Counted from the stretch's first letter, positions 12,131-25,505 are shown. The stretch is 64,000 nt of DNA from Lumbricus terrestris (GCA_949752735.1 OX457053.1:30771400-30835399); one strand, 5' to 3'. Numbers and translations: made by a program. The notes: generated by a model from the letters alone, not told the origin.

Positions 12131-13163
12131 ACATAAATATACAATAGTCTTTTCACAATGTCCTGACAGTTAACTGCATTTAAGATACTAATTAGTCAAA
12201 ATTAAGCAAACAAGCATACGGTAAGATCTACCGAGCCAAAAAGGTTAGCTACCCTGAAAGAATCAATTATCAGAAAAACTGGATGGCAGGGTTTGTAAAA
12301 GTTTTGACAAAACTTCAAGAGGTTCAGCAGAAAGTGGAGTAAATATAACAGTTCTACTTACATCCAGAAGCCCAAGCAAAGCGACCCAATCTAATCTAAT
12401 CTAATGACTTCTACAATACCAGTATTACAATGCTCAGATGGTCGTTTGAACTTACATCACAGTAAAATAAGTGTAATTTGTTGAACAATAGGCACTTAAG
12501 GAAAACAAGTACAGGCGACACAAATTAAATGACTTGTAAATGTAAATGTTGTAATACTCAGCGCATCAACTAATGATTTTTTCAACTCATACCACACAAT
12601 AGAAATAGTAATTTGTTGAACAATAGGTTGGGAAAACCAAATCAGGCAACACTGGCTATAACGCTCATGGTAGCTTATGAAAAACGACCCTGCATAGGTC
12701 AGAATGACATATCACAATACACAATTGGTGTGTCAGGAACATTCCCAGCCCTCAGTCCTGTTGCGGTAAAGACATGCAAGACAAATGGTAGACCAGTGAC
12801 AGCAGATGGTGTCGCACCTGCAATGGTATGAACTTAAACATATTAAAGTGCCACATTAAGTTGATTATTATTAAGTTTACTTGGACACAAATCCTGGAAG
12901 CATAATGAGCAACAGAAGACATGTTAGCATTTCATTTGGCAATTACAGTAAATGCCAATCACTCCTTCAACGGTATTTTAAACTGCTCCAGATCATTGTA
13001 GGCTATGGAAGGTATAGGTCTCCGATGAAGACCTCGAAAGTGGCGACCATTACAAACACCGCGAAATTGAAAGGGCGATCATGTCCACTACTACACGCGT
13101 TTGTAAGCAGCTTTGGTAGGATCATACATGTTCAGCAAACCTTATTGTTGACTCGCAATATGC
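12131..13163. other. Spacer upstream of the PARP start, no gene recognised
   Basis: This should contain the PARP promoter and perhaps a 5' UTR exon. ATTTATGTATGTCAG just before the ATG at 12130 could also be an acceptor. The only patterns I see are two similar short stretches around 12478 and 12610 (TTTGTTGAACAATAGG) and a TCTAATCTAATCTAATG run near 12388. Confidence 0.4.
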
Positions 13164-13553
13164 ATGATCCCACAATTTAATTGCCCACCCAGCACTCAGG
13201 CCCTTTTAGAGAAATCCGAGAATGTTATCAGACACATGAGTGCTGCGCTACACAGTAAACAAATAATTCAGCATCGCTTGCAGAACAAACGCAACGTTGA
13301 CAAATATCTAAGAAAATTACCATTCTTGCGCGTTCGTGGCATGGTTATTGGCAGATGCAAGAGAAATCGACACAAAAAGATTTATTTAGTAAGTTATAAA
13401 CTTCTTTTTAATCGCACACAGGAAAATTCGCGCACAACTTATTCTGACGTTTCAATTTCAGATCTCAATTCCGCGTTGTCATCAAATTTCGTGCGAAAAA
13501 CCGTCAAATCGCATTTGATGCTCGGCTGTACTGATATAGCCGTTGATATCTAA
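13164..13553 (+). CDS. Unrecognised ORF, 129 aa, doubtful
   Basis: An open frame rich in basic residues (e.g. KYLRKLPFLRVRGMVIGRCK) starts at ATG 13164 and ends with TAA at 13551-13553. I recognise no domain and see no signal peptide or membrane segment. It lies in the spacer between the PARP and TRIP13 genes and is followed by an AT-rich stretch and a LINE 3' tail (13555-13690), so it may be an eroded mobile-element frame. A chance ORF is equally possible. Confidence 0.2.
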   Translation: MIPQFNCPPSTQALLEKSENVIRHMSAALHSKQIIQHRLQNKRNVDKYLRKLPFLRVRGMVIGRCKRNRHKKIYLVSYKLLFNRTQENSRTTYSDVSISDLNSALSSNFVRKTVKSHLMLGCTDIAVDI

Positions 13554-13554
13554 A

Positions 13555-13690
13555 TTTTATTATTTTATTTTCTCTTTTATTTATTTATTTTTTCCTCAAC
13601 TGAAACAACAAACAAACATGATACAATTACGGCAGTGAATAATACTTCAACATAATTTGGTGAAGAAGGGGAGACCCAGTATATGGACAA
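13555..13690 (-). mobile_element. LINE 3' tail, with a second copy near 61525
   Basis: The stretch with AAACAACAAACAAACATGAT and AACATAATTTGGTGAAGAAG recurs at 61525-61630. On the minus strand it ends in (AAAT)n, as expected of a LINE 3' end. Bases 13700-14020 hold a further AT-rich, mostly unrecognisable piece that ends in another LINE-like tail (AATAATAATAATCTTCGTTTATTG). Confidence 0.55.
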
Positions 13691-14277
13691 TCCCGTTATT
13701 AATTTATTAAATTATTATTAAATTCAAATGAAATACAGGTACTGATGGTTAAAACTCGCGAATAGTAACTATCTGCAGGGGTATTTAATTGCGTACAAAA
13801 CTCAGGTCTTTAACACAACTAATTTCACGCATCATTAGAGGCGGATCAGAACCGTTACAGCACTACCGTATTGTACTCAATGCGATTATTCCTTCAGTTG
13901 TTGCTAAGGATGAGCATCGACCTATAATATATTATTCTCTCGAGAACGCTCACGAGTTGCATCAAACAAGCCAGAGGATCAGGCAAACACGAATAATAAT
14001 AATCTTCGTTTATTGACATTCAATCTGACAAACCGCAGAACGATTACATGTACAAGGTTATACGAAATACGGCCTGCTTCGCACGACACGCAGTTCGGCT
14101 ACAACAGGTTCGGTAACTTAACACTAATGGCCTAAGTACTGGAAGTCTGGAACGCTCCTGATTCGGCCAAACCAGGAGTGGGAGGGGCTATCTTTATTTT
14201 TTAGCAGAACCCAAGTCAAGCAACACAACAGCAAAGCGCCAATGGCAGCTAACATAAATTTTAATAAATTAATGCCC

Positions 14278-14357
14278 TGAGCGAGGCTTGAACCCGGGTT
14301 GCGCGGATGACTCTCAGTTTAACGGCCAGCGCTCTCTCCACTGAGCTACGGGACCCC
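14278..14357 (-). mobile_element. tRNA-like remnant (pseudo-tRNA or SINE head)
   Basis: On the minus strand GTCCCGTAGCTCAGTGG and CCCGGGTTCAAGCC look like pol III A and B boxes about 35 bp apart. The acceptor and T stems do not pair properly, so I do not call a functional tRNA. Poly-C adjoins its start. Confidence 0.45.
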
Positions 14358-14424
14358 CCCCCCCCAATAGGCTTATTACATAGGCCGCCGCGCACTGCGC
14401 TCTGCTGTCCATGGTGACTTAATG

Positions 14425-14640
14425 GTTCCTTTCACTCGCTCTGCAACAATGCAGAGGCGTTCATTCTCTGTGGTTGGTCCAACAACCTGGAATGGATTTC
14501 CCTTGACTATGCGACACCTCCCAAGCTGTTCTCAATTTCACAAACTGTTGAAGACTGCTTTTTTCGCTTGATCTCGGTCGGGAGCGCCTCTGCACAAGCT
14601 CTTGAAGAGGCGCTATATAAATTACGATTGATTGATATTA
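14425..14640 (+). mobile_element. LINE C-terminal and 3' UTR fragment
   Basis: The fragment encodes the FSVVGPTTWNG-type C-terminal motif, then GGGAGCGCCTCTGCACAAG, GAAGAGGCGCTATATAAATT and a (GATT)n tail. The same arrangement occurs at 59337-59620. Confidence 0.7.
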
Positions 14641-15006
14641 TATTTAACATTAACAATGATCTTTTTAGTAAGACGTTTTAATTTCATTTTATGATGTTTG
14701 TCTCTCTTGATGTCACCATGTAACCAGGCTGCGGTGTGTCAACCTGGACGTTTTTCACGAATTAAACGAATATCTATATATTTAATATAAAGTAGGCGGC
14801 TAGGCCTACCTGGGTCAAACTTGAAATAGGTCCAACTAGTAAAACCTCGCACAATATTAAGTAAGCGCCTGGATACGTAATTTATATTTAAACATAGGCC
14901 GACTTTAGAACTCGAGGCTAGTAATATTTTAGTTGGAAAGTTTCTCTCACATTAACTTCCAACTCAGCCGTAACAAGTACACCGGCCGTACACTATCTTT
15001 GGGAAG

Positions 15007-15173
15007 CAGGGCTTTTTAAAGGGATTTTTAGAACTGCATAAGCTCTTCTTAGAAAGTTCTTTCTCTTTCCATCCTCCATGGATGAAATAACCTTTAAACT
15101 TTTTCAACTGCACAAATCCATTTAAAACCATGCATTTTGCATACAACTGTATGCTAAAAGCCATAATGGGAAT
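15007..15173 (-). mobile_element. hAT-like MITE, CAGGGCT family, copy 3
   Basis: CAGGGCTTTTTAAAGGGA at the left matches the reverse complement of the right end of the other copies, and the body matches in inverted orientation. The right end is degenerate. The following stretch, 15180-16670, has no feature I can recognise. Confidence 0.6.
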
Positions 15174-16673
15174 ATCAGACGACTAGGGAGAGAACCCTTT
15201 ACGCTATTTATGCACTGGTCCCTAGATGTGTCTTACAATACATGCCTCAAGCTGATTTTACTGGAACACCTATTGAGCAAATGACACCATTTGCTTGAAA
15301 CTAATTATTGTGCTGTGCTACAACATATCTCCTCGTTCATTCGTTTATTAAGGCTGAATTCAACATATACTGTGACCCTCTGGTGTGCAATCTTGACACA
15401 ACTGTTTTGGTACATCTCCTTTGATTTTATAACAATTCTAGAATAGCGCAAAGATCTTTGTCAGAAGTCAATGCCAGTTCAGACGATTGGCAATTTGGTG
15501 ACGTGTTTGTGCATCCAACTAGTTTACACCATGAACACTTGTCCAGTGTAATTGAATCTATGTGAATGGATCGGTGTAACGGTAGAATGAATTATAATGC
15601 ATGGTTCTTCTTAAGAGCTTTCTTCCCTCACAACACTTCCAGTCATGTAATGTGCAAGAACTGATAGCCAGTCAGCATTGTGAGCTCAGTCTCCACGCAC
15701 AGCATTTCCTAACAATTTAACAGTACAGACGCCTTTCCTAAAAACTATCTCAACAATTGAAGCCTGGAAAAATCATTGTTTTGTATCCATTCAGCCGACT
15801 ACAGCCAACAGCAATAGTCTATGTTTTATTGTAATGTAGCAGAAATATATCAGTCCAGAGAACTTAAAGTGGAACAATGAAGCTCTCAACTGCAAAAAAC
15901 AACAAGTGGATTTAAGATGACATTCGAATCCTTAGATAAAGACAATGTCATATGCAAACGCAAATACAATCTGTATTCTCCCCAATCTGATCAATTGAAA
16001 AACTGAGCAAGTTCCTATATAAACGTGCATAGCAACATTTACAACCATAAGCTTAATTAGCTGGCCTGTACATCTGAATTTAATACCAGAAGCAAATTGG
16101 CAGAGAACAAGAGGAGAAAATCAAGCAGCGAGCACACGCTTCAAGGCAAATTTCTCGGCTCATTGGATTAACCACTTCCTTACATTCAGAACTTATTCTC
16201 TGACTGATTGCATGCAATTGCTGATCTGCCAAGCACAAAAAAGTGTAACACTGGTTCAATGTCAGCTTTAGCAAAATTTCATAAACGATCGCCTGTACAT
16301 GTAAAACTGATAAGCAAGCTGATAATCATTGTCGGCTCGAGACCTTGCTTTCTAGATAATTAATTTCTAGATTTTCCATCCCCTTGATAAAGTTGCTATA
16401 CATGTTAATATCAACATTAATATCCGTGGATTATCAATTAGTTTCAGTCAGTGGTGGTTTAATACCCGATTCATCGATTGATTAACAAAACCAAGCCAAC
16501 AGATGAACAATTGAACATTGTGTCTTTACAAGTCACATGGAACAACAATTAGTACAGGTAACAACAATCAGTACAGGTAACAACAATTAGCACAGGTATG
16601 TCCACTCTTTCGACGCCCATTGCAAACAACAGAGTAGATTCATGAGTAGATCATTAGTTCGGACAAATGCTTC

Positions 16674-19600
16674 TTAAGTCTTCGGACTTTCTTTAAAATG
16701 CCGTTCAACGCTGGCCGACAGAGCGACCAGAAACTTCTCCAATGAAACGGCTGGCGCCTGTAAAATCAAAACGAAGCCCAATGCAAGATACTAGTTACCG
16801 ACAGGGTGCCAATGCTGCAATGCAAGACACTAGTTACCTGCGACCCTGCCGCCATGATCTTCCTTTGCCGACAAAGAATGATAAAAATTTATACCAAGGG
16901 TGCTATACAATGATTATTTTTCATCATCCTGACTCTAAACTGCGGTTTTTGTACTTGTTGCGTTTGTGTCAATGAGTCTTCAATAAAGAAATATTAAGTA
17001 GTAGAATTAGATATTAATAAATTGTTTTAATGGAGATAAATACAGTTTATTGACTACAGGATTCCAGACAGAAAGCTGTTCAGGAAATGAATGTTCTCGT
17101 TTAGACTGCATTCTGCATCTGCTAAAGCAAGATTTTGTGTCAGCAATTAATTGGAAAAGAAATAAATTGGTAGATATTCAACAACTTTTTATCTCCTTTG
17201 GAGCAAGTCTACCAACCTGGATGTAGATGGCATGTGCTACTAATGGCAGCTTACGTAGTGTTCTCCCACTGATGCCAACACTCTCTCTAAAACGTACATA
17301 CGACAAGTTTCCCAATAAACTTATCTCACCCAAAAATTTCCAATTTCAGAAAAAGTACTGGTAATCAAATCTTGCTATCATACTGCAAAAAAATTACAAT
17401 ACACGTATAATTGTTAGGCAGTTTTTAATGCTGAAATAATGTCATTTGTTAGTATACAAGTAACATAAACAATGTCACAAAGAAAGTGGTGCACCATATA
17501 CGCCAAATCAATCAATACAACTCTGCATACAGAGAAGCTGGCGACAAAATAATTACCAGGTACTTAATTTTGTCTCTTGTACTTTCTACCTTTGTGGTGA
17601 ATAATATCTGTCCTTACTTTGAGATCCTCTGCAGCTCGATGCTAAGTCTGGGAATGGATCCATCAAGTTTGTGCTGGAAAAGCATTTCCATGGCTCTGCG
17701 GTCCAATAAAGTCTCGTTGCTGATGATGATAGCAGCCTAAAAGTAAACCAGACAGAAACTGTCTAATCTGGCCACGGCATCAAAGTCGAAATCAACAGCT
17801 GCCACTATGCAAATCATAGGTAGAAAATTAACTCCTTTATTTTATTACTATTACAACACTACGACTGGCCAGCCCCCCCCCAAGGTTCATCCATGTCATT
17901 GGTGTAAGAAGCACACTAAGAACCAATAATACATGTTCCGAGTACAATATTATTGTACTCGGAGCCGGATTAAGAAATGTGGGGGGCCCTGTTCAGAAAT
18001 TTTTTAGGGATCTTCGGCCCTAAAATCTGATGACCTTTTTTTTTAGCTGTTTGGTCGAAATTCCTTAGAATTATACAGATTTTTCCCTCCTAAAATAGCT
18101 GACGAACTTTAAAAAAAAGTCGTTTGGTCGAAATTTCCTCAGAATAGACCCATTTTTTCCTCACAATTTTGTTTCAACGCATGTGTGGACCCCCTAAAGT
18201 GTGGGGCCCCAGTTCGGCCGAACATTTTGAACATGCATTAATCTGGGCAATGATTCCACTGTACTGTTGGAATACTCTAGCATCCATCCTTTCAACATAT
18301 ATAGGCAAGGTTATAAATGTTTCAAAGATGAATTACATTTGAAAGCCCCCAACTGCATTACCATATAAAAATTTCATGTTATACTTAAATGCATTTATGT
18401 TCCTGCGTACCTTGATCAGCTCCTCAATGCAGGAATAGTAGATTTGATAGATTCCCAATGCAGATGGCGGCCCAATGTACTGCTTGATGTCGGCTCGGTC
18501 AAGGAAGGCGACGTCAATTGTATCACTTATATTGGAGGTAGTCAGGATGAGAACATTCGGATGCCTGGAAACGGAAAAATGTAAGAAACTGAAAAATCGA
18601 CCGATGGCAGAGTAGTAAAGTTAAATGCCACAATGTACAACCTTCGTAATCGTTGGCCAATCAACTTGGAATGGCCCATCAACTTGATATGAACTTCCAT
18701 TGAAGATGTGCCTATGCTCTAGAAATAATGCCAATACCTTTTACAAGTTGCTAATATCTAATTTATATTTCCGTGGTTGGACTGGGAGCGCTTCTGAGTG
18801 GGTATCCTGAAGGGGTGGTATAAAAAAAATTGAAATGAATGTATGACAGACACACCACCACAAAAATGAATCTTTAGAATCAAAATAAATTATATTTCAT
18901 TGACTCATTGTTTGTGCCAAAGTAGCCAGACGCCTACATAATACAATCAGTCAAAATTTTTATGCCACCCCTTTAACAGCAAGATTTGTCTTTTTGACTC
19001 ATTGTTCATTCACACATATACAAGAGATCTTGTGCAAACTTAGACTTGCCTTTTAATTGCATCAAGTTGGGTTAGAAGAGAGTTAACGACACGTATCGCG
19101 TCTGACGGATCGCTTCCTGACATCGACTGACGAGATGCTGAAAGACTTTCGACCTAAAAACAAAATGGCAGCATCATCAGTATATCAGTGACAAAACAAT
19201 ACATGTGTCCACACATCAAACGCAGTATTAAGGAGCTTTGCAACATAAATTGAGTTTGATACGTCCTTTCAAAGATCTTGCTTGAAAAGCTTCTAAATGG
19301 CACAAAAATAATTGCTACAAAAATTATTGTTCTAGCTCAATTCTAGAGGTAAAAGTGATTCATTGAAATTAATTAATTAATGAACCTAATTAAAAAAATA
19401 ATATGAGTATCAAGAGCATTAAAATAGCCTTAAAACTTGTCTTTTTAAACCAGATAATAGAAAAGTGCTTTAAACATATTTTTATATTAAATTCTGCAGA
19501 AAAACACAAACATGACATTTTCCTTAGTTTCTGTGATGTGTAATTTCCAACATAATACCTATTTTAGTCTGGACTGCCACATAAAATAATAATATTATTA

Positions 19601-22600
19601 TGCATTTATTCAATCCAATTGTTATTAATTATCAATAATAACCAATTCTAGCTGTTTTCAGGGTTCAAGTGCTCCTGAAGCGTCTAAGTACTGCAGAGTT
19701 TCACTCAAATTTAAGCTCCATAAAACAATCAAAACAAACACAAACAGAAATGAAGCCAACTACACAACAACAACAACAACAGATACAATGCATTACTTTA
19801 ATACGTAACATTGCTATTAGAATACACGCATCATACCTCATCAATCAGGACACAGACGAGGGCTTCTCTGTCGCTGACAACTTCCTGAATTTTCTTGAAC
19901 ATTTTCATCACTAACTTCCCACTCTGAAAGCACATATAACCAGATAACTTTTTAGACAAAATCACGCATAAAACTTCAATTATCAAAGCCAACCCCACCG
20001 CACATATATGTAATCGCTAATCAGTCATCAATTGCACATTTTTTGAGTGCTGCTCAAGCTGCACACCCATCTTCCTGTCTTGGGACATGGTGGATCTTTA
20101 TTTTTTTTTATAGATTGTGTTTTTAAATGCAATTTGACTAGAAACAATCATTCCTGGATAATTATTAGTATAAATCAAGTTTGCAAACTTGTACTGCTTG
20201 CACTGTCACACCAAATGTGAATCTGAGGTGCAGACAGTCAGTCATTAGAATATGCTGTTGGATATCCAAGTGCTAGAATATGGAGCCCAGGAGAAATAAT
20301 GAGCTCGAAGCCACTTTTTTACTCAGTCATTCTATGGACTTGTATAGCAAACTTCAGTACTTACTCAGGAGCGCTTCCAGGTCAGCTATGGAAAAAGAAA
20401 AACGACTTGAGAAATTTATGAATGCTCAAAGTTTGATTGGCCAAGTGTAATAAACACAGCTTTTTAGGAAGGTCCTTCTAAATGGATGGCCTTGCAACTG
20501 AGAAAGCTCGTCATTGCCTTGCAGCTAAGCGAGCTTTCTTCTTGAAGAAAGGCAGTTCATTTGAGCTATGAAGAGTGACAATTGATTTAATTGTTTAGGG
20601 CAGAGGATGGAATCCACACAAACCCATTAAACCACGGATGCCTTGCACATGATGGTAATTACGCTCTAGACATTTCCAGGTCAAATCAGATTTGTTTTTG
20701 CCGTAGTATCATTCGAATTTTTGTCGCCCTTTTGGTGTAAAAAATTTTCATGCAAAAAGAGCAGAAACTTAAGACATCTGATAAAGTGCACATAAAATGT
20801 AACCATAATCGAACATTTACGCAGCATCAATTCAAGAGCAAACTAATTCGAGGAGTGGCCGCAATAGAAACTTTTCCACTACATACATTCTGAAAATTTT
20901 TACCCATAAGTGGTGGTGAATATTGATACAGGTCAAGACCGCTGCAGACTTCTGAGCAGTGCTATACAAATGTTTTGCTTATATATAAATTTATATTGTA
21001 TTGTATTTAAACATTTATAAAACGCCTCTAGTAGGGTGAACCGTTCAGAGGTGCTCCCAGTGTGCAAGGCCCCGCGAGAAGAAGCAGGTTTTAAGAAGAG
21101 ACATATAGAAATGTTAATTTACAATGTACTTAGCCTGACCTCTGAAAACCACTTTGAGAAGAGACTGTGGCTGTTGATTTCGATTAGTTGGCCATATCTG
21201 TAGCGATCCGAAAGAACAATGGACAATTTCTGAGCGAGGGCTTTGCACAACGACGTCTTACCCGTCCCAGGAGGACCTGTAAAGTAATCATTGCATTCAT
21301 GGGCTCTGTATCCATACTGTACACAGTCAAACAGCTCTCATTCAGTTTAAACAAACCTCAGTTTTGCAGCAAGCCAGTTTGAACAGTCCTGCAGGACATC
21401 ACCAGTGACTTGCCTCAGAATTGAGAAACTCAGACTAGATATCAAGTGACTAAAATATACTGCTCACTTACCTACAGTTGTAAAAAGGGAGAATTGACAT
21501 CAGCATGATGTGCATAAAAATCAGCAATCTATGCAAGTCCTTTTCAATACAACTAATTCTTAACTAATGATCTTGTACTTCTTTGAAAATTAAACTTGTT
21601 CGATTTAGAAAAGTGACGTTGAAATCCCTTGGCATTGAGAGAAACTGGAAGGTACACAAAGCTGAATGAGATCCCCACATGTATTTCACTTAAAACTCAA
21701 AACAATATTTTTTCACAGATCCTATTCTGATTCTTCCACTTACCCCGACCTCCCACATCGTTTCAACTCTAAACATCATCCCCCACAGCCGTCAGGTCAA
21801 ACTTCTCGTCTGACTCTTTGGATCTTGACCCCGCCTATCAACTTTATTTTGATTGAGTGCCTGTGAATAAGCTGGTTCCCGCAACTTGGCTTTGCAGGCG
21901 CTGTAGAAATTCCGAGTTTACAGTTACGATCTTAAGTTTACCGTGAAGTAGGATCAGGCGATTCCACGTGACTACGTTTGGATCAACTTTTCTGTCCGAG
22001 AACAACATCGTTGTCTTAGCGTATTGGAGCAACTGTAGCAAGGACAATACAGCACAATGTTAATTAAACTACAGCAGTTCCTAGACGTGACAACCAACAC
22101 AACTTCTCTTGAACTTATAATGTAGCGTGGTCTAATGGCCAGAATTGTATAATTTTAAAGAATTTTCTTAATGGTAGAACAGGTAACGGGATAAAAAAAC
22201 TGTTGAATGTTGCCATGGGTGCCCGCACATAGGGGCAAGAGGGGGCACTTGCCCATCCTGGAAAATCGATTTCCTATTTTTAACTACTACTTTTTGGTTT
22301 TTAACAAATTTCTTCCCAATAAAGTGCTAATGTTACAAAATTATACAGAACATAAAACTGAGAATTTGACAAATATAGAGACCTTTGTGAAAAATAACCG
22401 TGTTCTTAATTTTCTGCTTTGCATTTTCAAGCTCTTGCTGAAAAAATTTACCGTGACCATTGTTTTTTGCCCCCTCCTGCAAAAATTTATGAAACCAGGC
22501 CTGGTTTCTCTGCTTTATTGCATCAACATTCATGGGCACCCCATTCGAAATAGCAAACAGGTCATCACAAAACCTGCTAAGTACGTGAGTCTCATGTCCT

Positions 22601-22651
22601 CCTCTGTTTCTATTTCTTCAACAGTAATAAAACCACTTAAAAAGAGATGTC

Positions 22652-22686
<35 letters not shown>

Positions 22687-24751
22687 CAATAACAAGAAAA
22701 ATACATACGCTCGCAATGCAAGCATTAAACTTTAAGTAATGAAACCCTATCACATGATTTATGCAAGTTTCAAAATGTGATCCAAATACAACGAGAATTT
22801 AAATGAGCAATTCACATTTGTCTTGATGTTTTCGTCGTAGACTAGATTCTCCCAAAGTCCCTGGAAGTCGGCCGACGGAAGAAGCCAGTTGTTGGAAGCA
22901 GCCAGGTTCTCTTCGTCCTCCAATTCCTCTTGCTCGCACTCACCGTCGTTCAGCTGGAAAACGTGAAGCGTCGATCTCGTGCAAACCTCGCCCTGCGTTA
23001 AAAAAATAACGTTACAGGAAAAACCCAACATAGAAAAATTCAAAGTTATCCTAATTCTCTGTAGCAATAATTAAGTCCCAAATTAAATTTTTCACTTTTT
23101 AAATCCGATGGTATACATAAGCTGTTAGACGAGAAAATCGAGTGCAAAGTTTAGCAATCTAATTATTGACATTCTCGTATGAAACGGCTATTTCTATTGG
23201 ACCGATTTAAATACTATTTGGCTGCCGCGTAGCTTCGACAATTACAAATCTACTCTACAAATTTACAAAATATTTTCCATTTCGAAGATTAAAGTTATTT
23301 AAGCGAAAAGCGAAGAAAATAAACAAGCATTTTATACATCACTTTTATTTAATATATATTTTAAAACTTGTTTTTGCGTTCATGTCAATTACGGCCGATT
23401 TAAGGTTTGTCATTTTTTACCTGATGACATTTTCCAACAAGCGACTGGTTTCATATAATTGGGTCACAAATAACAGAAAATATGCTCGTTGACAAATTCC
23501 CCAAGAACAAGAATAAAGCGTTACCACTTCCAAGATGCAAGGCTCTGTGTCGCATATCGCAATGAAGTCGACGTGCTCTTGAAGAAACGGATCTGTGAAT
23601 TCTCTCAGCGTAAAATCCTGCCACTTGAGCTTGCAGCACAACAGTTCGGCCAGCACGTGCTGCTTTATCGACCATCTTTTAGCGACACTAAATTCAGAAA
23701 ACAAAAACTTAAGTTCATATCGCAATCATAATCTTGAGACTTCTATTAAAGCACCACTAAAAAGCCAAGCGATGGGCCACAGCTTATTCACAAACGCTGT
23801 GCTGAGTCAAAAAAAGTTGTCCGGTAAGAATAGTACAAAGAAGGTCCGAGCCCGATTGCCAGAAGATCAGAGAAGAGGAATATCATGCAAATCATGAAAC
23901 TTCTTTTCAGCGCCAAGTCCGAAAATTTTTATGCCAGTCTTAAAGCCATCAGTAAGTAAAAACGATTCATGCAAATAAAAGTGGATCTCTATGAAACACC
24001 AAATGCTGCCAAATACAAGCACTAGAATGGTAAAGACACTGACCAGTATCAGCTTGTATGCTGGCAACAGCAAGTATAAATCGCATCACACAAACATGGC
24101 AGTACTGAAAATTGTGATATGCAAACTGCGTTTGGCTTTCGAGCGACACAAGGAATTTTAAGAATACGTACCCACCTAATTTTATCCCCATCACCGACCA
24201 ACTGAGCAAGTAATCCGATTAAAACAGCTTCACATTAATTTGATTAAATCCGTCCAAGTCGCTTAATTACGGCCATGATTACAATACGATATTATACAAA
24301 CCACTTACAACTCTAAGCGGCTGATTTCATTTAATTGTTCATGTTTTTCATCTCCCATCACATCCCATGGCGCATGCAATACGGGCATTGCTCTCCAATC
24401 CGCTAACGACAATCCGCCTATACAATGCGTTTCAAAATCTTAATTTCACCAAGAAGCCGAAACGTGATACAGAGCAAATTGGCCACATACATAATCATGG
24501 ATCATTATATTATTACATGGATCGATACGAGGTAATAGAAACGACGTAAGGTCTGTATCATGCGCTAGAAAATCGCGACTTAAGTTGAACGATCGAAAAG
24601 ACAAATTAGACCACCTCGTCTGTTTCTGGCAGACTTCTATATGACCGCATGGCACTGCAGCAGCGGAATCATTATGTTGGAAGACCTTCTCGTTCAACAG
24701 ACGTTCACTTAATCCCAAAATCCGATCATCTTCCATCTTTTCGTCGTTCAT
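16674..24751 (-). CDS. TRIP13: TRIP13 / Pch2 AAA+ ATPase
   Basis: Eleven exons (right to left): 24751-24615, 23675-23525, 22992-22816, 22032-21942, 21276-21140, 19923-19837, 19153-19050, 18564-18411, 17736-17618, 17286-17217, 16757-16674. All phases agree, giving 436 aa (431 from the next ATG at 24736), close to the vertebrate length of 432. The N-terminal domain includes GHIEVCQK and LHVFQLNDG. The ATPase core has Walker A GPPGTGKT at residues 186-193, Walker B VCVLIDE at 254-260, TTSN, and [19 protein letters not shown]. The C-terminus has [18 protein letters not shown]. Every key residue I can check is present, so the enzyme should be active. TRIP13 uses ATP to convert HORMA-domain proteins between closed and open forms: HORMADs in meiosis, and MAD2 (with p31comet) in the spindle checkpoint. 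Intron 7 has a GC donor (AAAAG|GCAAGT). LINE and MITE pieces occupy several introns. Confidence 0.97.
17945..18250. mobile_element. Inverted-repeat element remnant in a TRIP13 intron
   Basis: GGAGCCGGATTAAGAAATGTGGGGGGCCC at the left is mirrored by GTGTGGGGCCCCAGTT and CATTAATCTGGGC at the right. The A/T-rich interior has GGTCGAAATT motifs like those of the elements at 25.5-27.2, 28.0, 31.0 and 61.8 kb. I could not define exact ends or a duplication. It lies between TRIP13 exons 8 and 9. Confidence 0.45.
20990..21115 (-). mobile_element. Shared LINE/SINE 3' tail, inverted
   Basis: TTCAGAGGTGCTCCCAGTGTGCAAGGCC preceded by TATAAAACGCCTCTAGTAGGG is the reverse complement of the GGAGCGCCTCTGAGTAG ... 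GGCGCTATATAA tail. Close relatives occur at 35040-35120, 38222-38340, 50130-50230 and 62440-62520. Confidence 0.5.
21666..21941 (+). mobile_element. LINE 3' fragment, second tail type
   Basis: A remnant frame contains the family's [17 protein letters not shown]-terminus, followed by GAATAAGCTGGTTCCCGCAACTTGGCTTTGC and GCTGTAGAAATTCCGAG. The same tail recurs at 31590-31660, 43138-43200, 54735-54800 and 59337-59366. Its end abuts the donor of TRIP13 exon 4 (21942). Confidence 0.55.
22214..22545 (+). mobile_element. MITE, CATGGGTGCCC family, copy 1
   Basis: The left end CATGGGTGCCCGCAC with GGGGCACTTGCCC matches the inverted copy at 47780-48063 through much of its length (TTTTTAACAACTA, TTACCGTGACCATTG). 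The right end (CATGGGCACCCC) is less certain. It lies in the intron between TRIP13 exons 3 and 4, with a (TA)n tract at 22650-22687 just beyond. Confidence 0.55.
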
Positions 24752-25505
24752 TTTTATTTTATACTTCAAGTAAATGCGCTGATTTTCCGTTTCTATGGGC
24801 GAAGATACTAACTCGCCAAAAACAAAATTTATGTTGCGCTTTATTTATTATTACCTTTGCGACGCATGACTTAACTGTGACAGTGGGGGAACATGTCATC
24901 ATGTTGTATTTTGTTTTCTGGTCACCACGGCTCTAATTTTGGCCTTGCGCTAGACTAATTTTGCAATACGACAACGCTATTGTGGTTTGAAAAAGGTAAG
25001 TTTAAGCAACGCAATTTGCGGTGTAGTTTTTACACTTGTGTAATGTAATGAAAATTTCTCAGCGCCTACAAAAGCCACGTCAGAGAAACCAGCTTATTTC
25101 ACCGGCGCTATATCAAATCAAGTCCGCAATAGCCAGAGTTGCCGTTTTTGTTCCGTTACCACTTACCAGGTCAAAATCCGGGGAGGTCAAGCTGAGACAG
25201 CGTATACGCTACGGTGGTTGTCGATGATGTTGGTATTATTATTATTACATAAATTTATTACGCGCGCAAGGTCACACCAAAGTGTAGTTGGTAGTTGGGT
25301 GATGGAACCTGATTGGATAGCTTGAAGAGTTCGGTTTCCAGTCGTGAATGGAAAGCAGCAGAAGAGTTGGTTTGAAAAAAGTCAGGAGGCTAGTGTGTTT
25401 AATTGGACCTATTAACTATTATCACAGTATAAATAAAATGTTATTTATAGGCCTACTGTGCTATTATCACGTAGGCCCTACGTACGTTTATTTGACCCAT
25501 AGAAC
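24752..25505. promoter_or_regulatory. Region upstream of the TRIP13 start
   Basis: This is the expected promoter side of TRIP13. I see no TATA box at a convincing distance and no clear element ends; the stretch is mostly single-copy in appearance. Confidence 0.3.

Noticed and set aside
14278..14357. Functional tRNA gene
   Set aside because: A and B boxes are recognisable, but the acceptor and T stems do not pair; better explained as a tRNA-derived remnant.
23451..23675. Minus-strand 74-aa frame starting at the ATG of TRIP13 exon 2
   Set aside because: It is a different frame of a real exon; homology and phase select the frame reading [12 protein letters not shown].
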